Part shown: one piece after another, positions 7,948 through 13,630 of the stretch
Numbering within the stretch: position 1 is the first letter of the stretch
Layout: each line of letters opens with the position of its first letter
Assembly (NCBI GenBank): GCA_016936695.1
Contig: JAFGXK010000095.1
Location: 1-13,630 of the forward strand
DNA from: Bacteroidales bacterium
Lineage (GTDB): Bacteria > Bacteroidota > Bacteroidia > Bacteroidales > VadinHA17
DNA length: 13,630 nt
Direction of reading: 5' to 3'
Notes under the pieces: generated by a model
Seen by the model: only the letters and a program-made list of their open reading frames with translations
The model's database searches: none
Told to the model about the DNA's origin: nothing
Position numbers and translations under genes: made by a program

Positions 7948-7955
7948 TATCTTTG
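7948..7955 (+). promoter_or_regulatory. Bacteroidota-type -7 promoter box for the TerB-like gene
   Basis: TATCTTTG is a perfect TAnnTTTG box, the same octamer as in front of gltX, and lies 38 nt before the ATG at 7994. This would give the small gene its own promoter rather than read-through from the glycosyltransferase gene. No clear -33 TTG stands at the right spacing. Confidence 0.45.
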
Positions 7956-7993
7956 TCAACTTAAATTACTGAAACAACTTTAAATGTAACAAT

Positions 7994-8431
7994 ATGAATT
8001 TCTCAGATTTCATTAAGGATAACGGCAAGAGAATAAGCAAGGAGCATTATCGCCACCTGATTCAGGTATCAAAGGCTGATGGCAACATTAAACCGGAAGA
8101 GCTTGAATTGCTTCACAAGGAGGGAAGGAAATTCGGTCTCACCGATCCGGAGATCGACCAGCTGATTGATAGTGAAGCAAGTCATTACGATCCTCCCTAT
8201 CCTCTCCAGGAGAAGTTCGACCATCTTTACAATTTAGCAGAGATGATCCTTGCAGATGAGTCTGTATCCGAAGGTGAAAGAAAACTTCTGAAACGTTTTG
8301 CAATCGAAGCGGGATTCAGCGACAAGACCATAGCAAAACTTATCGAACTGCTTCTCACGGGTATCCAAAACGGTGAGGATGAGGAAACGTTGTTCAGGAG
8401 GTTCAGAGCGGAGATTTTGTTCCAGGATTAA
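7994..8431 (+). CDS. TerB-like small helical protein
   Basis: Soluble, all-helical protein of 145 residues with no signal peptide or membrane segment. It resembles the TerB/DjlA-N fold (tellurite-resistance protein B family), which has two pseudo-repeated helical units each with an acidic turn: SKADGNIKPEELELL at about 26-40 and MILADESVSEGERKLLKRF at about 84-102. In characterised TerB domains such acidic residues bind divalent metal, and many members are accessory or chaperone-associated modules; the role here is unknown. No other ter genes are nearby, so the name implies fold only, not tellurite resistance. Its 3' end converges on carB, with a GACGGAA tandem array between the two stops. 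Confidence 0.72.
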   Translation: MNFSDFIKDNGKRISKEHYRHLIQVSKADGNIKPEELELLHKEGRKFGLTDPEIDQLIDSEASHYDPPYPLQEKFDHLYNLAEMILADESVSEGERKLLKRFAIEAGFSDKTIAKLIELLLTGIQNGEDEETLFRRFRAEILFQD

Positions 8432-8435
8432 GATA

Positions 8436-8470
8436 GACGGAAGACGGAAGACGGAAGACCGGAGACGGAA
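8436..8470. repeat. Five 7-bp GACGGAA tandem units
   Basis: Units GACGGAA (8436-8442, 8443-8449, 8450-8456), GACCGGA (8457-8463) and GACGGAA (8464-8470) stand head to tail with no gap. The fourth unit differs at two positions. The array occupies most of the 50-bp space between the TerB-like gene stop (8431) and the carB stop (8482), so it touches neither coding region. It is purine-rich on one strand (only one or two C per unit) and forms no hairpin. Confidence 0.92.
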
Positions 8471-8481
8471 GTTAAAGCAAT

Positions 8482-11400
8482 TCAATCTTCTATTTCAGAA
8501 TGATACTCCTGCAGTGATTTCACCTTATACTCCCCGTTCTGCCTTGCCTTGATGCCTTCGGTTGCCGAAAAAGCTGCAGAGGTTGTGGTGATATACGGCA
8601 CCTTGTACCTGATGGCGTTCTTCCTGATGTAGGAATCATCATACTCGCTCAGACGACCAGCCGGGGTGTTGATGACAAGATCAATCTCCTTGTTCTTGAT
8701 TGCATCCACAATATTCGGCCTTCCCTGGTGGACCTTAAGTATGATGTCGGCGGGAATATCGTTATCGATCAGAAACTGCCTGGTTCCGCCGGTTGAAATG
8801 ATTGTGAATCCCATATCCCTGAAATTCCTTGCCGCCGGAAGTATCCTGTTCTTGTCCCGGTCGGCAATGGTTATGAGAACAGTGCCCTTTATCGGCAGCG
8901 GCGACATTGTGGCTTCCTGCGATTTGAAAAATGCCATGCCGTACGAATCGGCAATCCCGAGAACCTCGCCCGTCGATCTCATTTCAGGTCCGAGAAGCGG
9001 ATCAATCGCCGGGAACATATTGAAGGGGAAGACGGCCTCCTTGACGCCGTAATGATTTATTGTCCTTTTACGCAGACCGAATTCCGAAAGCTTTTGGCCG
9101 AGCATTATCTGGGTGGCAATCCTTGCCATCGAGATATTGCAGACCTTCGACACCAGCGGAACGGTGCGCGAAGCCCTGGGATTAGCTTCCAGGATGTAAA
9201 CGGTATCCTCATAAATGGCATACTGGATATTCATCAGACCGACCACCTTAAGCTCCATTGCAATTTTACGGGTGTAATCGTAAATGGTTTTTTTGTGTTC
9301 CTTGGAAATGACCACCGGAGGAATCACGCAGGCCGAGTCGCCGGAGTGGATTCCTGCATATTCTATGTGCTGCATGACGGCCGGCACAAAGGCATCGGTT
9401 CCGTCCGAGATGGCGTCAGCCTCCGATTCAATGGCATCTTCAAGGAATTTGTCGAGAAGCAGTGGACGATCGGGCGAGACCCCAATGGCTGTAGCAACGT
9501 ATTCAATCAGCATCTTCTCGTCGAGGATGATTTTCATTGCTCTTCCTCCAAGGACATACGAAGGGCGTATCATCAGCGGGTAACCTATCCTTCCGGCAAT
9601 GCTGAGGGCTTCGTCCATGTTGCTTGCCATTCCTGATTCCGGCTGTGGAATGCCAAGTTTGTTAATGACATCCCTGAACCTGTCGCGATCCTCGGCAAGA
9701 TCAATTGTTTCGGGGGTGGTTCCCAGTATCTTCACACCGGCTTCCGCCAGTTCCCTGGCAAGATTCAGTGGTGTCTGGCCTCCGAACTGAACTATCACTC
9801 CCTCAGGCTTCTCCTTTTCGTAAATACTCAGGACATCCTCTGTAGTAAGAGGTTCGAAATATAACCTGTGCGATGTGTCGTAGTCGGTCGAAACCGTTTC
9901 GGGATTGCAGTTGACCATTATCGATTCATAACCTCCGTCGCGGATGGCAAAGGCGGCATGAACACAGCAATAGTCGAATTCGATGCCCTGTCCGATCCTG
10001 TTCGGACCACCTCCCAGCACCATTATCTTTTTTCTGTTGCTCACCGGAACGGCATCGGGAGCATTGTATGTCGAAAAGTAGTAAGAGGCATCAGGCACCC
10101 CGCTGACGGGAACAGGTTCCCATGCTTCTGTGAGACCAAGGAATATGCGTTTTGCCCTTATAACCTTTTCGTGGATACCAAGCAATCCGGAGAGGTATCT
10201 GTCGGCAAAACCATTTTTCTTCGCTGTAATCAGCAGATCGTTGGGGAGCATCATGCCCTTGTAGCCCAGGATCTTCTCCTCAAGAATCACCAGCTCCTTC
10301 ATCTGTTCGATGAACCACTTCTTTATCCGGGTCTTATTATAGAGTTCTTCTATGTCAGCGCCTTTCCGCAGCGCCTCGTACATAATGAACTGACGTTCGC
10401 TCGAGGGATGATTGAGCATACTCATCAGTTCCTCAAGCGTCTTTTTGTTGAAATCCTTTGCGAATCCGAGCCCGTAGCGTCCTATCTCGAGCGACCTGAT
10501 CGCCTTCTGAAGCGCCTCCTTGTAGTTCTTGCCAATGCTCATCACCTCCCCCACGGCCAGCATCTGAGTGCCAAGCTTGTCTTCCAGTCCTTCGAATTTC
10601 TCGAAAGCCCAACGCGGGAACTTGACAACGACGTAATCGCCCGAAGGTGTGTAAAGATCAAGGGTGCCGTCGCGCCAGTAAGGGATTTCGTCGAGGGTGA
10701 GACCGCCTGCAAGCAGCGATGAGATGTAAGCTATGGGAAAACCGGTGGCTTTTGATGCAAGGGCCGACGACCGGGAAGTCCTCGGATTGATCTCTATAAC
10801 CACAACCCTGTCGGTTTCCGGATCATGTGCAAACTGGACATTTGTGCCTCCTATGACCTCTATGGCTTCAACAATGTCGTAAGAGTACTTCTGGAGCCTG
10901 TTCTGCAATTCCTGACTTATGGTGAGCATCGGGGCGGTGCAGAATGAATCGCCGGTGTGAACCCCCATCGGATCTACGTTCTCGATGAAGCAAACCGTTA
11001 TCATTTGGTTCTTTGCATCCCTTACCACCTCCAGTTCAAGTTCCTCCCATCCCAGGACCGATTCTTCAATAAGAACCTGGTTCACTATGCTTGCTGCAAG
11101 ACCCCTGCTTGCTATTGTACGAAGCTCTTCGACATTGTATACGAGTCCGCCGCCGGTTCCTCCCATTGTATAGGCAGGACGGATAACAACCGGGTATCCG
11201 AGCGAGGCAGCCACCTTTTCGGCATCTTCAATGGTGTTGACAGCCTGGCTCTGCGGCATTTCAATTCCCAGCCGGTTCATGGTTTCCTTGAAGGCAACCC
11301 TGTCCTCGCCTCTCTCGATTGCGTCGATGTTGACACCAATAACCTTTACATTGTATTCCTCCAGAACACCTTTTTTTGCAAGAAGCGATGAGAGGTTCAG

Positions 11401-11685
11401 CCCGGTCTGACCGCCAAGGTTCGGCAGGAGGGCATCGGGTCGCTCTTTCTTAATGATCTCCGTGAGTGCATATTCGTCGAGCGGCTCCACATAGGTGGCA
11501 TCGGCTATCCCCGGATCGGTCATTATGGTTGCCGGATTCGAATTGACAAGTACTATTTTGTATCCCAGCGAGCGGAGCGCTTTACAGGCCTGGGTTCCCG
11601 AATAGTCAAACTCACAGGCCTGACCAATAATTATCGGTCCTGAACCTATTATAAGCACCTTGCTTATATCTTCACGTTTTGGCAT
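8482..11685 (-). CDS. carB: Carbamoyl-phosphate synthase large subunit
   Basis: Synthetase subunit making carbamoyl phosphate from bicarbonate, two ATP and ammonia channelled from the glutaminase subunit CarA; it feeds pyrimidine and arginine synthesis. The 1067-residue length is close to the E. coli 1073. The order is complete: first ATP-grasp half beginning KVLIIGSGPIIIGQACEFDY, with MGGTGGG and VIEINPRTSRSSALASKATG; a helical oligomerisation region around 400-550; a second ATP-grasp half opening GGGPNRIGQGIEFDYCCVHA, with VLGGRAM and ILEANPRASRTVPLVSK; and a C-terminal MGS-like regulatory domain from about 925 (GTVLITIADRDK, IISTGGT, INTP). The ATG at 11685 matches the universal start MPKR; the longer frame to 11736 adds 17 residues unlike the family. 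carA is not adjacent: the upstream side is a gap and then a divergent gene. Confidence 0.97.
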   Translation of the reverse strand: MPKREDISKVLIIGSGPIIIGQACEFDYSGTQACKALRSLGYKIVLVNSNPATIMTDPGIADATYVEPLDEYALTEIIKKERPDALLPNLGGQTGLNLSSLLAKKGVLEEYNVKVIGVNIDAIERGEDRVAFKETMNRLGIEMPQSQAVNTIEDAEKVAASLGYPVVIRPAYTMGGTGGGLVYNVEELRTIASRGLAASIVNQVLIEESVLGWEELELEVVRDAKNQMITVCFIENVDPMGVHTGDSFCTAPMLTISQELQNRLQKYSYDIVEAIEVIGGTNVQFAHDPETDRVVVIEINPRTSRSSALASKATGFPIAYISSLLAGGLTLDEIPYWRDGTLDLYTPSGDYVVVKFPRWAFEKFEGLEDKLGTQMLAVGEVMSIGKNYKEALQKAIRSLEIGRYGLGFAKDFNKKTLEELMSMLNHPSSERQFIMYEALRKGADIEELYNKTRIKKWFIEQMKELVILEEKILGYKGMMLPNDLLITAKKNGFADRYLSGLLGIHEKVIRAKRIFLGLTEAWEPVPVSGVPDASYYFSTYNAPDAVPVSNRKKIMVLGGGPNRIGQGIEFDYCCVHAAFAIRDGGYESIMVNCNPETVSTDYDTSHRLYFEPLTTEDVLSIYEKEKPEGVIVQFGGQTPLNLARELAEAGVKILGTTPETIDLAEDRDRFRDVINKLGIPQPESGMASNMDEALSIAGRIGYPLMIRPSYVLGGRAMKIILDEKMLIEYVATAIGVSPDRPLLLDKFLEDAIESEADAISDGTDAFVPAVMQHIEYAGIHSGDSACVIPPVVISKEHKKTIYDYTRKIAMELKVVGLMNIQYAIYEDTVYILEANPRASRTVPLVSKVCNISMARIATQIMLGQKLSEFGLRKRTINHYGVKEAVFPFNMFPAIDPLLGPEMRSTGEVLGIADSYGMAFFKSQEATMSPLPIKGTVLITIADRDKNRILPAARNFRDMGFTIISTGGTRQFLIDNDIPADIILKVHQGRPNIVDAIKNKEIDLVINTPAGRLSEYDDSYIRKNAIRYKVPYITTTSAAFSATEGIKARQNGEYKVKSLQEYHSEIED

Positions 11686-12080
11686 GATGGTCTTTCTTTT
11701 ACGGCAGCAATTTAGAAAATCCAATTGACACCGCATAAAACCGGCCCTGTATCAATCCCAATGATTTATGAACAAAATGGAAATGATACTGTTATCTTCA
11801 TTAACATGGCTGCTGCCGCTAAAAATAATTCCGGACCCTGGGTTGTTAATAACTTACAGGGGTTTCTTAATGATTATCAGGAGAAAAAGTTCTAAATTTC
11901 TGATAGATACTTTTCCGGAACTATTCCCGTGGCGGTTGCTTCTTGTTTTACAAAAACGGGAAATATTTGAAGAGATATCATACAAATCAGGACCCTTTGA
12001 AAGCTACATCAGACGCTGTCCTGCGGGACATTTTCAAAGGAAAAGGGTTTTCCGGGCAAGCCGGCCTCAGGGACTTCGGA
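11686..12080. other. Long divergent intergenic gap without a convincing gene
   Basis: These 395 bp separate carB (minus) from the lytic-transglycosylase-like gene (plus). Open frames exist (plus strand 11768-12112, and an upstream extension of the next gene from 11943), but their translations have no recognisable domain, signal peptide or conserved feel, and they overlap each other. The likely contents are the carB promoter, a structured leader at 11994-12040 and a possible -7-like AATATTTG at 11962-11969 (one mismatch to TAnnTTTG). No perfect Bacteroidota -7 box was found on the minus strand for carB. Confidence 0.5.
11994..12040 (+). promoter_or_regulatory. Nested inverted repeats in the leader of the transglycosylase-like gene
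   Basis: A 9-bp perfect inverted repeat, CCTTTGAAA at 11994-12002 and TTTCAAAGG at 12032-12040, encloses a second hairpin, TGTCC at 12017-12021 and GGACA at 12026-12030 with a TGCG loop. Together they would fold as an asymmetric stem about 40 nt upstream of the ATG at 12081. There is no T-tract after it, so it is not a terminator, and it matches no riboswitch family I recognise. Confidence 0.3.
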
Positions 12081-12515
12081 ATGAAAACTCATTGGACATA
12101 TACGGGGTATAGGAAGTTTTTGTTTATCGCAGCATTCTCCCTGATCTGCACCAGCCTTTTTGCACCAGGAAACCACACAGTAACAATCGCCGCCTCACAA
12201 TCCATCAATCCTTATTACAACCTTCTGAAGGCTACAGCTATGGTCGAAACCCTCGGAAATCCCATGGCATACAACGAAGAGGAGAATGCTGTTGGTTTAC
12301 TGCAGATCAGGCAGGTAAGGATAGATGATTACAACAGAAGGACAGGAAGCAATCTTTCCCTCAGCCAGATGTTCGACGTTGACCTGTCAATAAGGGTGTT
12401 CATGTATTACGCATCGCTGGAAAGCCCCAAAAACCTTGAAAAAATATCGAAGGCATGGAACGGATCGGGCCCCATGACCGAACTATACTGGCTTAGGATA
12501 AAAGAATACCTGTGA
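12081..12515 (+). CDS. Small secreted lytic-transglycosylase-like (SLT domain) protein
   Basis: Predicted exported protein of 144 residues, with a lysozyme-like fold of the kind that cleaves peptidoglycan between MurNAc and GlcNAc. Residues 1 to about 38 look like a signal peptide (R11/K12, then a hydrophobic stretch FLFIAAFSLICTSLFA). The SLT signature is compact: catalytic glutamate candidate E56 in ATAMVETLGNPMAYN, then AVGLLQIRQVRIDDYN at about 70-85 (the GLMQI-type motif), and ISKAWNGSGPM at 122-132 in place of the usual YNGG segment, ending YWLRIKEYL. It is short for a lytic transglycosylase, with one domain only and no LysM or cell-wall-binding part. I start at ATG 12081, which gives the signal peptide; the frame is open upstream to 11943, but that part is featureless. 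A weak hairpin terminator overlaps the stop. Confidence 0.72.
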   Translation: MKTHWTYTGYRKFLFIAAFSLICTSLFAPGNHTVTIAASQSINPYYNLLKATAMVETLGNPMAYNEEENAVGLLQIRQVRIDDYNRRTGSNLSLSQMFDVDLSIRVFMYYASLESPKNLEKISKAWNGSGPMTELYWLRIKEYL

Positions 12516-12538
12516 ATCCTTTCCAAACAGGATTTTTT
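12515..12538 (+). terminator. Weak intrinsic terminator after the transglycosylase-like gene
   Basis: AATCCT (12515-12520) pairs with AGGATT (12529-12534) across the loop TTCCAAAC, and the stem runs directly into TTTT (12535-12538). The stem is only 6 bp (7 with a G-U pair) and begins at the stop codon, so termination may be partial. Confidence 0.4.
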
Positions 12539-12540
12539 GC

Positions 12541-12548
12541 TTAATTTG
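12541..12548 (+). promoter_or_regulatory. Possible -7 box for the Tat-exported isomerase-like gene
   Basis: TTAATTTG differs from TAnnTTTG at one position and lies 27 nt before the ATG at 12576, just after the putative terminator of the preceding gene. Position and partial match suggest a separate promoter, without a visible -33 element. Confidence 0.25.
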
Positions 12549-12575
12549 GAGCAAACCATAATCAAAAGCCATCAG

Positions 12576-13487
12576 ATGAAAACATCCAGGAGAACATTCA
12601 TTAAATCGGGAGCGGCATTGCTCGCAGCTGCTGCAATAATGCCCGGAGAGGCACTTGCAGCCAAAAAAAGGAAAAAGGGAATAATCGGTGTCCAGCTTTA
12701 CAGCGTCCGCGACGACATGAGTAAAGATCCCCTCGGATCGCTTAAAAAAGTTGCGAACATGGGCTATGAATATGTCGAGCATGCAAACTATGTCGACAGA
12801 AAGTTTTACGGTTACACTCCGCAGGAATTCAGAAAAGTCCTTGACGACCTCGGACTGAAAATGATAAGCGGGCACACCGTAATGGGACGCCAGCACTGGG
12901 ATGAAGCCAGAAATGACTTCTCCGACAGCTGGAAATACACCGTCGACGATGCTGCCGTACTTGGACAGAGATATGTGGTGAGCCCGTCAATGGATAACAG
13001 CATGAGGAGCAAGTATGACGACTTCATGCATTATATGGAGATCTTCAATAAATGCGGCGAGCTCTGCAAGAAACAGGGGATGAAGTTCGGGTATCATAAC
13101 CATGACTTTGAATTCAGTGAGAAACTGAACAACGAGAAGCTTTTCGACATTATGATGCGGGCCATGGATCCCGACAAGGTCGTCGTTCAGCTCGACATGG
13201 GCAACCTTTACAACGGGGGAGCTGTGGCGCTGGATGTTGTAAGACAGTATCCCGGAAGGTTCGAGAACCTCCACGTGAAGGACGAAATTGCAGCTTCCGA
13301 AGGCAGCGACAAATATGAGAGTACTATAATCGGAAAGGGAATAGTAAATGCCAGGGAGGTAATCGACCTTGCAACGAAGATCGGAGGCACTGAAGTATAT
13401 ATTATCGAACAGGAGTCGTATCAGGGCAAGACCCCGATGGAATGCATCGAGGAGGACCTGAAGGTCATGAAGAGCTGGGGATACTAG
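12576..13487 (+). CDS. Tat-exported xylose-isomerase-like TIM-barrel protein (sugar phosphate isomerase/epimerase family)
   Basis: Predicted periplasmic protein of 303 residues. The N-terminus has a twin-arginine signal: SRRTFIKSG at residues 4-12, then an alanine-rich hydrophobic core ending GEALAA (29). The mature part is an AP_endonuc_2/xylose-isomerase-like barrel: IGVQLYSVRDDM at about 37-48, EYVEHANYVDRKFYGY at 65-80, SGHTVM at 98-103, FGYHNHDFEF at 171-180, QLDMGN at 205-210, NLHVKD at 231-236 and IIEQE at 276-280. H176, D207, H233 and E278 or E280 are candidate metal ligands. Relatives in Bacteroidota are often found in sugar-degradation loci with oxidoreductases, but the substrate of this protein is unknown. 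ATG 12576 is preferred over an upstream TTG (12537) because it puts the RR motif at the N-terminus. It is followed by a strong terminator and a convergent gene. Confidence 0.85.
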   Translation: MKTSRRTFIKSGAALLAAAAIMPGEALAAKKRKKGIIGVQLYSVRDDMSKDPLGSLKKVANMGYEYVEHANYVDRKFYGYTPQEFRKVLDDLGLKMISGHTVMGRQHWDEARNDFSDSWKYTVDDAAVLGQRYVVSPSMDNSMRSKYDDFMHYMEIFNKCGELCKKQGMKFGYHNHDFEFSEKLNNEKLFDIMMRAMDPDKVVVQLDMGNLYNGGAVALDVVRQYPGRFENLHVKDEIAASEGSDKYESTIIGKGIVNAREVIDLATKIGGTEVYIIEQESYQGKTPMECIEEDLKVMKSWGY

Positions 13488-13520
13488 AATCCCGGAGAAA
13501 TTTCACGGTCAGTGGACCAT

Positions 13521-13557
13521 TAAGAAAGGCAGGATTAATCCCTGCCTTTCTTATTTA
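13521..13557. terminator. Strong hairpin terminator between convergent genes
   Basis: A perfect 13-bp stem, TAAGAAAGGCAGG (13521-13533) and CCTGCCTTTCTTA (13541-13553), closes a 7-nt loop (ATTAATC). On the plus strand it is followed by TTTA and then more T/A-rich sequence, fitting an intrinsic terminator for the isomerase-like gene 34 nt after its stop. Being symmetrical and 4 nt beyond the stop of the minus-strand partial gene, it may also serve that gene, although the minus-strand side lacks a T-tract. Confidence 0.8.
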
Positions 13558-13630
13558 TTATTCTGTCTTTTCAAGTCTGGCCGCCCATCCTCCTCCGCTC
13601 ATCATCTTGATTTTGAGCATATCGCCTTTC
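13558..13630 (-). CDS. C-terminal fragment of a minus-strand gene, possibly a secreted glycosidase
   Basis: Only 23 codons and a TAA are in the window. The reading KGDMLKIKMMSGGGWAARLEKTE ends at the stop at 13558-13560. The pattern of a lysine-glycine-aspartate turn, an alternating strand and a GGGW(A/V)A motif near the end recalls the C-terminal beta-sandwich of GH97-type glycosidases, but this is from memory and the fragment is too short to assign. The reading frame is supported by its plausible composition and by the convergent terminator just beyond its stop. Confidence 0.5.
   Translation of the reverse strand, partial: KGDMLKIKMMSGGGWAARLEKTE

Noticed and set aside
7994..8431. Tellurite-resistance (ter) operon
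   Set aside because: Only a TerB-like fold is present; no TerC, TerD or other ter-type genes are nearby.
9868..10722. Long plus-strand open frame (284 codons) and several others between 8666 and 11391 opposite carB
   Set aside because: They are antisense to a full, well-conserved CarB frame; their translations show no family signature and the compositions look like reverse-frame shadows.
11686..11736. 17-residue N-terminal extension of CarB
   Set aside because: CarB proteins start MPKR; the upstream residues are unlike the family.
11768..12112. 114-codon plus-strand open frame in the carB/transglycosylase gap
   Set aside because: No recognisable domain; it overlaps the start of the next gene in another frame and has an unnatural-looking C-terminal half rich in arginine and serine.

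Overview
The window looks like ordinary chromosomal DNA of a Bacteroidota bacterium, probably a Bacteroidales-like environmental or gut lineage. The main reasons are the close fit of the glutamyl-tRNA synthetase, TcdA, CarB and threonine dehydrogenase sequences to Bacteroidota-type versions, perfect TAnnTTTG -7 promoter boxes instead of E. coli-type -10 boxes, weak or absent Shine-Dalgarno sequences, and a Tat-exported sugar-isomerase-like protein next to what may be a polysaccharide-type glycosidase. The lineage is inferred from recalled family sequences, not from a search.

Left part (1-4138): a partial L-threonine 3-dehydrogenase gene (tdh, minus, missing its last residues) is divergent from a plus-strand housekeeping set. 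That set is gltX (glutamyl-tRNA synthetase), a TatD-family metal-dependent hydrolase starting at the base after the gltX stop, and tcdA (tRNA ct6A dehydratase). Between the last two lies a striking array of four copies of the palindrome GTTATAAC at an exact 11-bp period. It forms one large near-perfect inverted repeat and contains the stop codon of the hydrolase gene.

Middle (4145-7903): a minus-strand pair, an O-methyltransferase-like protein with a signal peptide followed 10 nt later by an APC-family amino acid permease, converges on tcdA with 6 bp between stops. Divergent from this pair across an AT-rich gap is a GT39 (ArnT/PMT-like) membrane glycosyltransferase.

Right part (7994-13630): a small TerB-like helical protein converges on the large carB gene (carbamoyl-phosphate synthase large subunit), and a 7-bp GACGGAA tandem array fills the space between them. 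carA is not in the window. After a gap of about 395 bp with no convincing gene come a short secreted lytic-transglycosylase-like protein and a Tat-exported xylose-isomerase-like TIM-barrel protein. A strong hairpin terminator follows, then the C-terminal end of a minus-strand gene, possibly a glycosidase.

Functionally this is mostly housekeeping (translation and tRNA modification, pyrimidine/arginine precursor synthesis, threonine catabolism) with envelope and transport genes mixed in. I see no phage, insertion sequence, CRISPR array, tRNA or rRNA, and no convincing new multi-gene system. The best leads are the 11-bp-phased palindrome array, the exported methyltransferase with an altered metal site, and the GACGGAA array.
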